The notes beneath the pieces were generated by a model that was not told the origin of the DNA, ran no database searches, and was given only the letters and a program-made list of their open reading frames with translations. Positions 24,933 to 32,470 of a stretch of DNA of 64,000 nt are shown here, one piece after another. Numbering within the stretch: position 1 is the first letter of the stretch; every line of letters begins with the position of its first letter. Both the position numbers and the translations under genes were made by a program. Source of the DNA: Acinetobacter gerneri DSM 14967 = CIP 107464 = MTCC 9824 (GTDB taxonomy: Bacteria; Pseudomonadota; Gammaproteobacteria; Pseudomonadales; Moraxellaceae); contig NZ_KB849544.1 in assembly GCF_000368565.1 (NCBI RefSeq), forward strand, positions 219,064 to 283,063. Direction: 5' to 3'.

Positions 24933-26174
24933 ATGGCTGTAACTCTGACAAAGACAATTTCTCCAAACACTTGGAAAATTGCATTTTTATTTGCTTTTTT
25001 AGCACTCCTCGTAGATGGCGCAGATTTAATGCTGCTTTCTTATAGCTTAAATAGTATCAAAGCCGAATTTGGTTTAAGTTCTGTTGAAGCTGGTATGCTC
25101 GGTAGCTTTACTCTTGCAGGTATGGCGATTGGTGGTATTTTTGGCGGATGGGCTTGTGACAAATTTGGTCGCGTGCGCATCGTGGTTATTTCTATTTTAA
25201 CATTTTCCATTTTAACTTGTGGCTTAGGATTGACACATAGTTTTCTTGAATTTGGTATCTTACGATTTTTTGCCTCACTCGGTTTAGGTTCACTTTATAT
25301 CGCCTGTAACACACTCATGGCAGAATATGTACCAACCAAATACCGCACAACAGTCTTGGGCACTTTACAGGCAGGTTGGACGGTTGGTTATATTGTCGCT
25401 ACTTTACTTGCAGGATGGATTATCCCTGACCATGGTTGGCGTATGCTTTTTTATGTTGCAGCATTACCGATTATTATGGCTGTTTTAATGCACTTTTTAG
25501 TGCCAGAACCTGAAGCATGGCAAACATCTCGCACACTACAACCTTCTCAAGTTGAAAAACAACAAGATTCTGTATTTAAAACAATTTTCCAAGATAAACG
25601 TAACAGAAATATGTTTATTTTGTGGGCGTTAACCGCAGGATTTTTGCAGTTTGGCTATTATGGTGTCAACAACTGGATGCCTTCATACCTCGAAAGTGAA
25701 TTGGGGATGAAATTCAAAGAAATGACTGCCTACATGGTGGGTACTTATACTGCAATGATTTTGGGTAAAGTACTGGCTGGCTTTATGGCTGATAAATTGG
25801 GGCGCCGTTTTACCTATGCATTTGGTGCAATCGGAACTGCAATCTTTTTACCGTTAATTGTGTTCTATAATACGCCAGAAAATATCTTGTATTTATTGGT
25901 TGTTTTTGGCTTCCTTTACGGGATCCCTTACGGTGTCAATGCTACCTATATGACAGAAAGTTTCCCAACTTCTATCCGTGGTACCGCAATTGGTGGTGCA
26001 TACAACGTAGGACGTTTAGGTGCTGCAATTGCACCTGCGACAATTGGATTCTTAGCTTCAGGCGGATCAATCGGTCTTGGTTTCCTTGTAATGGGTGCTG
26101 CTTACTTTATTTGTGGTGTAATTCCTGCATTATTTATCAAAGAAAAAATGTACGATCCACAAAAAGCCGATTAA
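24933..26174 (+). CDS. MFS transporter (AAHS-type), probable dicarboxylate/aromatic acid importer
   Basis: A 413-residue, twelve-helix MFS permease. Helix 1 contains DGADLMLLSYSL, a variant of the AAHS DGYD motif. GGWACDKFGRVRIV is the loop 2-3 motif and ADKLGRRFTYAFG its second-half repeat. It lies about 100 bases after the acyl-CoA dehydrogenase and is probably in the same transcript. In Acinetobacter, AAHS relatives such as DcaK carry dicarboxylates, which fits the cluster. A terminator follows. Confidence 0.9.
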   Translation: MAVTLTKTISPNTWKIAFLFAFLALLVDGADLMLLSYSLNSIKAEFGLSSVEAGMLGSFTLAGMAIGGIFGGWACDKFGRVRIVVISILTFSILTCGLGLTHSFLEFGILRFFASLGLGSLYIACNTLMAEYVPTKYRTTVLGTLQAGWTVGYIVATLLAGWIIPDHGWRMLFYVAALPIIMAVLMHFLVPEPEAWQTSRTLQPSQVEKQQDSVFKTIFQDKRNRNMFILWALTAGFLQFGYYGVNNWMPSYLESELGMKFKEMTAYMVGTYTAMILGKVLAGFMADKLGRRFTYAFGAIGTAIFLPLIVFYNTPENILYLLVVFGFLYGIPYGVNATYMTESFPTSIRGTAIGGAYNVGRLGAAIAPATIGFLASGGSIGLGFLVMGAAYFICGVIPALFIKEKMYDPQKAD

Positions 26175-26200
26175 TCGAATCGTGAATTAAATGCTGAATG

Positions 26201-26227
26201 AAGAGTCTCTATATGAGGCTCTTTTTT
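26201..26227 (+). terminator. Terminator after the MFS gene
   Basis: AAGAGTCTC pairs with GAGGCTCTT (one G-U) around a 5-nt loop and is followed by a T-run. Confidence 0.85.
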
Positions 26228-26384
26228 ATGATTTATAGATTTTAACTATTATTTTAAAAATTACTTTATTTTGCTCTTTATAAAATCAAATGAAAAACAG
26301 CTATTCTATATCTTGAGTTAAAAACTTCAAATAACATCAGGCAAATTTAAGCTTTATTTTTTGTAGGAAAAAGATCGTAATATT

Positions 26385-26424
26385 TTGAGTAAATCTATTT
26401 GATTATATAAATAGATTTACTCAA
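26385..26424. repeat. 16-bp perfect inverted repeat
   Basis: TTGAGTAAATCTATTT pairs with AAATAGATTTACTCAA around an 8-nt spacer. It sits just beyond the stop codon of the small Cys-rich gene. There is no U-tract on either side, so it may be an mRNA-stabilising hairpin or a protein-binding site. Confidence 0.65.
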
Positions 26425-26434
26425 TACTGGATAT

Positions 26435-26545
26435 TTAAGTTGGAAATTTTATGCCACATTTCAGACATTCAGCGACAAATAAATGTTTGGTTTCATAATG
26501 AATGAAATGATGCTGGCAGAATAATTGTTGAATTGATTTAAACAT
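26435..26545 (-). CDS. Small Cys-containing hypothetical protein (36 aa)
   Basis: The frame MFKSIQQLFCQHHF...ECLKCGIKFPT has an excellent ribosome binding site (GGGAG, 4 nt before ATG), better than the longer 71-codon version from 26650. Cys and His residues are arranged as C-x2-HH and C-x2-C, which suggests a single small zinc ribbon. No function can be assigned. It stands alone on the minus strand, in the gene-poor stretch before the insertion sequence. Confidence 0.55.
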   Translation of the reverse strand: MFKSIQQLFCQHHFIHYETKHLFVAECLKCGIKFPT

Positions 26546-27124
26546 TACTCTCCCTCTACAGATCAAGATTAAAAAACCCGCCACACATGGACGGATTGAA
26601 TTTGGTCTTTCCCAATGTCCATAAGTACCTGAGCAATTTAGGCAACTCATTACTTATTGCTGAGGTTATTTGGCACTCACAGCTAGCCATTATCCAAAAA
26701 ATTAGCTAAGGCATGCATATTGGATAGAGAACAACCATAGCATAGATAAAAAATAAGTCAAATTTCAATAACTTAATATATTTCTATTTAAAATAGATAA
26801 AACTTTAAACTAAAAAAATTAGTTATCTTATCTCAGACTATTGCTTAAAAAATATACGTTAAAAATTAAAAGCCACTTTACTTTTAGCCATAAAGTTCTT
26901 TGAAGAAGATGTAAAGTTTAAAAAATATTTAAATCATGAAATAACATAATGGATCAATTATTTTGATCGATTTAAAATTAGAAGCTTTTAAATATAATTA
27001 ATTATTCTCATACTTTATCAAATAAAAATTTATATGCTTATTCATGCTATATCTCATTAAAATAAGAATCACTAAATTGATTTATGCCGAACCAAACTAT
27101 GATAAAAATATCAAGTTGAAATTA
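26546..27124. other. AT-rich gene-free stretch left of the insertion sequence
   Basis: No open frame with a ribosome binding site, no terminator and no strong repeat is seen. It appears to be non-coding or decayed DNA. Confidence 0.5.
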
Positions 27125-27981
27125 GGGTGTGTTGACATTTGCAGTATGGAACTTAACCTACAATGGTAACCAAATAAATATACAAGCAAGAGCGACAGCA
27201 CTTTGATAATTACGCTTTAGCTTGTCATATCGAGTTGAAATTCCTCTAAATTGTTTTAACCTACAGAATGAATTCTCAACTAAGTGCCTGATTTTATAGA
27301 TATGCCAATCCATATGATCATTGTTAGACTTAGTGTTTGATTTTCTAGGAATATTTGACTTAGTTTTTGTTTGCTCAATTTGAGTCCTGAAGTTGTCTGA
27401 GTCATAACCTTTATCAGCACATAATATTTCTGATTCAGTTAAATCTAATTTTGATACCAGATCAGGGGCTATCTTAATATCATGGGAAGTTCCATCTGAA
27501 ATAATAAACTCAATGGGATTACCATTAGAATCAACTGCTAAATGTATTTTTGAACTATTACCACCGATACTTTTGGAAATATCTTGATTATTAATACCTG
27601 AAGAATGCTGGTGTGCCCGTACGTGGCTACCATCAATAAATATCCATTCTTTATCAGCATGTTTACTAAATAATTTAAAAATATTCATAAACTTATCATT
27701 TTTAGACCAACGATTGTATTTCTTAAAGATAGAGTTTGGCTTACCAAATTCTTGAGGTAAATCTCTCCAAGGACAACCTGTTCTGATACGAAATAGAATA
27801 GCTTCGATAAAATTTCTTAAATTTAGTTTGAGATAAATATTAAAGTGACGGAAAATAGAAAGTAACTTAGACCAGTGTTGATCATTCAGCATTGTACGAG
27901 GCATAGCGGGGGTAAAATTGGGTTTGGCGATTTAATTTTACTATCTCGCTATTTTTTTAGGCAACAAATGTCAACAGACCC
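27125..27981 (-). mobile_element. IS5-family insertion sequence, complete (857 bp)
   Basis: Terminal inverted repeats are GGGTGTGTTGACATTTG at the left and, as reverse complement, GGGTCTGTTGACATTTG at the right (one mismatch). The element is flanked by TA on each side, so the pre-insertion site reads AAATTAATTT. Length, TA duplication and the DDE transposase fit the IS427-like group of IS5. It is inserted in non-coding DNA and breaks no visible gene. Confidence 0.85.
27158..27904 (-). CDS. IS5-family DDE transposase
   Basis: A 248-residue single-frame transposase. The N-terminal DUF4096-type region contains FRIRTGCPWRDLPQEFGKPNSIFKKYNRW. The catalytic triad lies in WIFIDGSHVRAHQ (D), ADKGYDSDNFR (D) and HLVENSFCRLKQFRGISTRYDK (E). 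Many relatives are split into two frames by a programmed shift; this one is continuous. It appears intact and potentially active. Confidence 0.93.
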   Translation of the reverse strand: MPRTMLNDQHWSKLLSIFRHFNIYLKLNLRNFIEAILFRIRTGCPWRDLPQEFGKPNSIFKKYNRWSKNDKFMNIFKLFSKHADKEWIFIDGSHVRAHQHSSGINNQDISKSIGGNSSKIHLAVDSNGNPIEFIISDGTSHDIKIAPDLVSKLDLTESEILCADKGYDSDNFRTQIEQTKTKSNIPRKSNTKSNNDHMDWHIYKIRHLVENSFCRLKQFRGISTRYDKLKRNYQSAVALACIFIWLPL

Positions 27982-28054
27982 TAATTTATAAGGAAATATT
28001 ACATACTTAATATTGGAATTTAAAACTTTATTGTTAACATAATTTGCGTTAAAA

Positions 28055-28069
28055 TACCGCTATGCAAAA
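28055..28069. promoter_or_regulatory. IclR-type box (site 4), orphan
   Basis: The minus strand reads TTTTGCATAGCGGTA, 14 of 15 identical to site 2. It lies in the gene-free region right of the insertion sequence, about 115 bases before the structured RNA candidate at 28184-28334. Confidence 0.45.
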
Positions 28070-28183
28070 TAATATTCTGCATAAAAAATAAAATGCAGAG
28101 TACTATTTTAGACAAATTCTAGTTTTCATATAACTGAAATCATCCTATAAACTACATGAGATATTTCACTTATTTTTTAATTC

Positions 28184-28334
28184 ATTTGCATCTTTGCAAA
28201 TCACCAGACATGTATTGAATATTCCATATTCAAACATGTAATAGAGTGAAATTTATTTACTCTATTTATATGCAGAGTTTTACTCTTCATTTTTAATTTT
28301 TTAGGTAAAAAGAGCCCTTTCGAGGGCTCTTTTT
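28184..28334 (+). ncRNA. Candidate structured non-coding RNA ending in a UUCG-loop terminator
   Basis: Successive hairpins occur in a stretch with no ORF: ATTTGCA/TGCAAAT (28184-28201), CATGT-TTGAATA/TATTCAA-ACATG (28209-28238) and AATAGAGT/ACTCTATT (28240-28266). A 12-bp terminator stem AAAAAGAGCCCT/AGGGCTCTTTTT (28307-28334) with a TTCG loop ends the series. No protein gene uses this terminator from the left. The 5' end and promoter are not defined. Confidence 0.4.
28307..28334. terminator. Strong TTCG-loop terminator
   Basis: A perfect 12-bp stem with A- and T-tracts on both sides can act in either direction. It has no protein-coding gene directly upstream. Confidence 0.9.
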
Positions 28335-28487
28335 AATAGAAAATGCAAATATAACATACTGTTTTTATTATTAAATTTTAAAAATAAATAAAGTAAATAT
28401 TTTTAGACAATTCATTTCATTGCTCATCTTCATGAATCCTAATGATGAAATAAAATACATATAATTATAGAAATATTTTTTTAGCAT

Positions 28488-28517
28488 AAAAAAAACCTGA
28501 TCTTGGGGAAGATCAGG
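28488..28517 (-). terminator. Intrinsic terminator of the candidate small RNA
   Basis: A 9-bp GC-containing stem with a 4-nt loop, followed by eight U on the minus strand. There is no coding gene upstream on this strand. Confidence 0.85.
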
Positions 28518-28565
28518 CTGTAAAACTGAAATCACACATTTATAACTTAGTGTGATTTAATATGG
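28488..28565 (-). ncRNA. Candidate small RNA with two hairpins
   Basis: On the minus strand, TAGAAT (28571-28576) can serve as a -10 box. The RNA would then contain AAATCACAC/GTGTGATTT (28529-28558) and end with CCTGATCTT-CCCC-AAGATCAGG plus eight U (28488-28517). The product would be about 80 nt with no ORF. The -35 element is poor. No Rfam family comes to mind. Confidence 0.45.
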
Positions 28566-28881
28566 GATCAATTCTACCCCACTTTATGTTAAAAGTGTAG
28601 TATTTTTTGAAAAAAAATTAAAAAAATACTTATTTTTTAGAAGACTTTTTTGATCTCAGAAGATGCTCATAAGTTTTTTTAACTTTTTGATGAATAATAA
28701 TATTTTATGTGTCACAGTTCACACTTTTTCTAAAATAATTTTAGGATAATTGGATAGAAATAATTGCATAGAAATGTTGCAACTTTTCAAAATGAAGTCC
28801 ACTATAGATTTTAGAAATTTTGTTTTTGGATAAATCTTTTAGATTGAAATATTTGTACTTTTTTAAATGAGGAGCAATACG

Positions 28882-29073
28882 ATGCTTACAAAATTTTTTA
28901 TTCAATTTGCGGGAATTTTGGTTGCTGTACTTGTGTTAGGGTTTATTTTTTCAAATTTCATGATGCCAGCAAATCATGTTGAGTTCTGGATTTTGTCACT
29001 ACTCCCAACTTTTGCAGTGCCAATTCTATGTGCTGTTCTATTTTATAAAGAACCGATCACACTTGATTTTTAA
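28882..29073 (+). CDS. Small two-helix membrane protein, hypothetical
   Basis: A 63-residue protein with two hydrophobic segments (about residues 5-25 and 35-55) and short polar ends. GAGGAG lies 7 nt before the ATG at 28882, which is why I prefer it over the TTG-type start at 28867. I do not recognise the family. It is a single-gene unit with a terminator directly after it. Confidence 0.7.
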   Translation: MLTKFFIQFAGILVAVLVLGFIFSNFMMPANHVEFWILSLLPTFAVPILCAVLFYKEPITLDF

Positions 29074-29086
29074 TCTAAAATTCATC

Positions 29087-29115
29087 AAAAAAGCGCTCAA
29101 ATCGAGCGCTTTTTT
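29087..29115. terminator. Bidirectional terminator
   Basis: A 12-bp stem AAAAAAGCGCTC/GAGCGCTTTTTT lies between the small membrane protein gene and the convergent MBL hydrolase gene. Confidence 0.9.
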
Positions 29116-29126
29116 ATTATTAGAAA

Positions 29127-29999
29127 CTATTTAAAATAATTTAGCGGTAATTTCAAATAACGTATTCCATTCTCTTCTGGTGCAGGAAAATGTCCTGCAT
29201 CCATATTGATTTGAATGGATGGCAAAATCAATTTCGGCATAGATAAAGTTGCATCTCGTTTTTCGCGCATTGCTATGAATTGAATTTTCTCAATGCCTTG
29301 ATGGATATGAATATTACTTTGTTTTTGCGTCTTAATATCCGTCAAAAACTGATATTTTTCACGATGCTCTGGCAAATAATCGTGACACAAATACACTTTT
29401 GTATCATCTGAAAGTTCAAATAATTTTTGAACTGAATCATAAAGTTGACTCGCACTACCTTTTGGAAAATCACATCTCGCCGTACCATAATCAGGCATAA
29501 ACAACGTATCCCCGACAAAAACAGCATTTGCGATCACATAGCTTAAACAAGCTGGCGTATGTCCTGGCGTAGGTATATTAAAGGCATCCAATTGGCCAAT
29601 TTTAAATTGCTCCCCATCTTCAAATAGATAATCAAACGATTGATGTGAATTAAAATATTTACTATCTATATGATAAATTTGACTAAAAGTTTCTTGCACA
29701 ATTGAGATCTTTTTACTCATAGCGACCTTACCACCCAACTCTCCTTTTAAGTATTGGGATGCAGTAAGATGGTCCGCATGAACATGTGTCTCTAAAATCC
29801 ATTCAACAGTATAATTATTTTCAAGAATAAATGATTTAATCTGATCAGCATGTTCTGTTGAAGTTGTAGCTGATGCAGCATCATAATCCAAAACGCTATC
29901 AATAATTGCGCAGATATTTGTTGAAGGATCAACCACTACATAACTAAACGTATTACTATTCTCATCAAAAAACTCTTTGATCATTGCTTGATTAATCAT
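29127..29999 (-). CDS. MBL-fold metallohydrolase, persulfide dioxygenase-like (Blh/ETHE1-type)
   Basis: A 290-residue metallo-beta-lactamase-fold protein. Metal ligands appear in THVHADHLTA (H72, H74, D76, H77), GHTPACLSY, VGDTLFMPDYGTARCDFPKG and YLCHDYLP. The GDTLF..D.GR/ARCDFP pattern is that of persulfide dioxygenases, which oxidise glutathione persulfide to sulfite in the cytoplasm. It is the third gene of an operon with two YeeE/YedE half-transporters; a BigR-like repressor is divergent. The ATG at 29999 lies 4 nt after the previous stop. A role in sulfide/persulfide detoxification follows from this context. Confidence 0.85.
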   Translation of the reverse strand: MINQAMIKEFFDENSNTFSYVVVDPSTNICAIIDSVLDYDAASATTSTEHADQIKSFILENNYTVEWILETHVHADHLTASQYLKGELGGKVAMSKKISIVQETFSQIYHIDSKYFNSHQSFDYLFEDGEQFKIGQLDAFNIPTPGHTPACLSYVIANAVFVGDTLFMPDYGTARCDFPKGSASQLYDSVQKLFELSDDTKVYLCHDYLPEHREKYQFLTDIKTQKQSNIHIHQGIEKIQFIAMREKRDATLSMPKLILPSIQINMDAGHFPAPEENGIRYLKLPLNYFK

Positions 30000-30003
30000 A
30001 GGA

Positions 30004-30414
30004 TTATGCCCCAAATATTTTCCGATGGATGAGTACTCCTGCCAACATTGCAATAATAAAATAGAGTGCTTGGTAATACCCTAAACCAATCAATGTAAAT
30101 GCCGGAGCTGGACAAATACCAGCAATTCCCCAGCCTACACCAAAAATAAAAGCCCCTGTAATCAGTTTCTTATCAATTTCATTGTTATTTGGCAATTCGA
30201 TTTTTTCATTGAAAATGGTTTTAGGTTTACGGATCGCTTTTTGAAAAGGGATAAATGCCACTAAGATTGCACCAATCATTACAAAAGCAAGACTAGGATC
30301 CCACTGACCAAATAAATCCAAAAAGCCAATCACTTTTCCTGGATTTGACATACCCGATATCATTAAACCGATAGAAAACAATCCACCAAAGATAAATGCA
30401 AATATATTTTTCAT
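30004..30414 (-). CDS. YeeE/YedE-family sulfur transporter half (PmpB-like, DUF6691)
   Basis: A 136-residue membrane protein with four to five helices. SGMSNPGKVIGFLDLFGQWDPSL at the N-terminus and GICPAPAFTLIGLGY near the C-terminus are family hallmarks; the Cys in the latter is the usual conserved thiol. Paired half-transporters of this family move thiosulfate or persulfide-sulfur across the inner membrane. It lies 10 nt after its partner. Confidence 0.87.
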   Translation of the reverse strand: MKNIFAFIFGGLFSIGLMISGMSNPGKVIGFLDLFGQWDPSLAFVMIGAILVAFIPFQKAIRKPKTIFNEKIELPNNNEIDKKLITGAFIFGVGWGIAGICPAPAFTLIGLGYYQALYFIIAMLAGVLIHRKIFGA

Positions 30415-30424
30415 CCGTTTTCAC

Positions 30425-30838
30425 CTATAAACCGAGCAAATGTTTTGTGATAAATACAGTGATAAATCCAGCAAGCATAAATGTCATTGTTGCTACAATT
30501 GATCTTTTTGAAAGCCGACTCATCCCACAAATACCATGCCCACTGGTACAGCCAGAACCTAAACGAGTACCAAAGCCAACAAGTAACCCTGCGATACTTA
30601 ATGTTAATGGACTAGATAACATCTCGATTTTGGGTTGATTGAATATTCCATAATTAAATGGCACTACAATGAGCCCCAACATAAACCAAAGTGCTGGCGT
30701 TTTGAAAATCGTTTGAGGATTGAGTACTTGGGCGATCAAGCCACTAATTCCTGCGATTCTGCCATTTACAAAAAGGTAGCCTACGACAGCCAAACCTAAT
30801 ATTGCCCCTCCGAGCAAGGCATATAGTATGTCATTCAT
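30425..30838 (-). CDS. YeeE/YedE-family sulfur transporter half (PmpA-like)
   Basis: A 137-residue membrane protein. FVNGRIAGISGLIAQ and GFGTRLGSGCTSGHGICGMSR carry the two conserved Cys of the thiosulfate/sulfur transporter family. It is the first gene of the persulfide-response operon. The start is taken at 30838, with a GAGA-type ribosome binding site upstream; a longer frame reaches 30856. Confidence 0.87.
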   Translation of the reverse strand: MNDILYALLGGAILGLAVVGYLFVNGRIAGISGLIAQVLNPQTIFKTPALWFMLGLIVVPFNYGIFNQPKIEMLSSPLTLSIAGLLVGFGTRLGSGCTSGHGICGMSRLSKRSIVATMTFMLAGFITVFITKHLLGL

Positions 30839-30919
30839 TGTGTAATCTCTATACAATATACTTATTAATAATATATAATATTTTTAATCATTCAACCATT
30901 TTTTTATTAGATAGATATC
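30839..30919. promoter_or_regulatory. Divergent promoter region of the BigR-like regulon
   Basis: About 80 very AT-rich bases separate pmpA from the ArsR gene. They include an imperfect palindrome around ATATACTTATTAATAATATAT (with extensions), as expected for a BigR-type operator. Boundaries are not exact. Confidence 0.4.
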
Positions 30920-31231
30920 ATGATTAAGCAAAATATTGAATTTGAAATAGATTTTTCAAAAATAGTTATAGTGTCTGATCTATTAAAACTCCTATCAAAT
31001 CCCGATCGTTTGAAAATACTATGTATTTTGAAAGATGGGGAATTACATGTAAAAAATATTGAGCAGCAAACCCAAATTACTCAACCGACGTTATCACAGC
31101 AATTAACTATCTTGAGAAATGGAAATTTGCTAACAACACGCCGTGAAGGAAAGTTAATTTATTATTCAATTTTGGATCATAAAATATTGAATTTAATGCA
31201 ATCTTTATATGAACTATATTGTAAAAATTAA
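30920..31231 (+). CDS. bigR: ArsR-family repressor, BigR/SqrR-like persulfide sensor
   Basis: A 103-residue winged-helix repressor (LLKLLSNPDRLKILCIL, then QTQITQPTLSQQLTILRNGNLLTTRREGKLIYYSI). Two Cys are present, C35 in the alpha2 region and C101 near the C-terminus. This is the pair that forms the persulfide-sensing disulfide or tetrasulfide in BigR and SqrR. It is divergent from the YeeE/YedE-MBL operon, as in bigR loci. It likely represses that operon until sulfide or persulfide oxidises the pair. Confidence 0.85.
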   Translation: MIKQNIEFEIDFSKIVIVSDLLKLLSNPDRLKILCILKDGELHVKNIEQQTQITQPTLSQQLTILRNGNLLTTRREGKLIYYSILDHKILNLMQSLYELYCKN

Positions 31232-31270
31232 GCCTTTTTGCAGACTTATTTAGATCCACTGTGAAAAAAT

Positions 31271-32017
31271 CTAGCTATATTCAATCAATACTTTATCGAC
31301 AAACCATTTAGGAAATTTTTCTACTGCTGGATTTATTTTCAAGATATCTGCATTTTCAATTTCTGCAATAAACGATGCACTTTGACCATCCGTTGAATTA
31401 TCAAAAATATATGCACGATTTGATACTTCAATAGCTGACATAAGTAAATCTAAACTTCGATAATAACGTTCACGAATTTTCTGTTCAGGTACATTATGAC
31501 CACCACTATTCACACGATAATTCACGCGTCCAATATTAATTAATGGGTCAACAGTAGCAACATAATACAGATAGGTTCTGAAACCATGTTCTCGAGCTTG
31601 CTTTAAAAATTCAATTTTACTCTCGTGTGACATCACTGTTTCAAATGTAAAACTAATTTTTAATCTTAAAAACTCAAATCGAATAAAATCAATAATTCTT
31701 GCAGCCAAATAAGAATCTATTTCCTGCTGTTCAAATCTAATCTTTGCATCATTTATGAGATCAGGCGAGCTATAAAGTAATGGAATAGTGTGGTTATTTT
31801 TTTTACGTTTTTTTTGATTTAAAAATTGAATTAAATCATTGGATGAAAGTTTAGGATGATAACTTTTTAAATCAACGATTTGTGTTTGTACCAGTACCTT
31901 TTCTAACTCATCAGCATTTAGATAAGCCCCTATTTGATGAGGTGGAAGGTATTCTTTTATAGTACTTTTACCAGATCCATTTGGTCCAGCAAACATTCGA
32001 ATTCTAGGGATTGTCAT
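31271..32017 (-). CDS. Zeta-toxin-like kinase (predicted P-loop kinase)
   Basis: A 248-residue P-loop protein with Walker A GPNGSGKST (residues 11-19), an NADE segment after it (LNADELEKV) and SFTFETVMSHESKIEFL, typical of zeta toxin/UDP-GlcNAc kinases and related ABC-type ATPases. RVNSGGHNVPEQKIRERYYRSL is the conserved substrate/ATP-lid segment of this subgroup. Zeta toxins phosphorylate UDP-N-acetylglucosamine. It starts 3 nt after the stop of an 86-residue gene, the usual arrangement of a toxin-antitoxin pair. Toxicity itself is not demonstrable from sequence. Confidence 0.8.
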   Translation of the reverse strand: MTIPRIRMFAGPNGSGKSTIKEYLPPHQIGAYLNADELEKVLVQTQIVDLKSYHPKLSSNDLIQFLNQKKRKKNNHTIPLLYSSPDLINDAKIRFEQQEIDSYLAARIIDFIRFEFLRLKISFTFETVMSHESKIEFLKQAREHGFRTYLYYVATVDPLINIGRVNYRVNSGGHNVPEQKIRERYYRSLDLLMSAIEVSNRAYIFDNSTDGQSASFIAEIENADILKINPAVEKFPKWFVDKVLIEYS

Positions 32018-32020
32018 TCC

Positions 32021-32281
32021 TTAAGCGAAAACCCCACGCTTCACTTTACGTTTTAAAACAGTATGTTTAAGCTCTGGAATGACATAAGCCTGACTGACAT
32101 TTTTGAGTTCAATCATCTTACCATCTGCTTGTTTTTCTATTATTTTTTCTTTAGAAACAAATACAACAGGAATATCAGATGATACAGCATCTGCAAAAGC
32201 TTGGCGAAATGAATCAATTGCGAGTTTTGGAATAATAGCCTCATCACGCATATTTGTTTTCATCACAGTATAGGTTGTCAT
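32021..32281 (-). CDS. Putative antitoxin partner of the zeta-like kinase
   Basis: An 86-residue acidic/basic mixed protein of no named family that I recognise. The start Met-Thr-Thr-Tyr at 32281 has AGAGG 5 nt upstream; the longer frame to 32344 lacks one. The C-terminus is strongly basic (KHTVLKRKVKRGVF). Its position directly before the kinase suggests it neutralises or regulates it. It does not resemble the classical epsilon antitoxin. Confidence 0.6.
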   Translation of the reverse strand: MTTYTVMKTNMRDEAIIPKLAIDSFRQAFADAVSSDIPVVFVSKEKIIEKQADGKMIELKNVSQAYVIPELKHTVLKRKVKRGVFA

Positions 32282-32470
32282 ATAAACCTCTTTACCAAAA
32301 CTTAATGGATTAAATATCTGATTTTTATCATAGCATAAGTACAAATTTTGTCTATTTTTTCATGATTACCCTCGCGTTATTTCTTGTTTCAGTATGACTT
32401 GCCTTTGTATATTTTATATGCATAATTAAATTAGAGTAATTACTCTAATTTTAAAAAAAAGAGGTGTGAG

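Noticed and set aside
27125..27981. Gene disruption by the insertion sequence
   Set aside because: Joining the flanks around the TA duplication does not produce an open frame, so no interrupted gene is visible.
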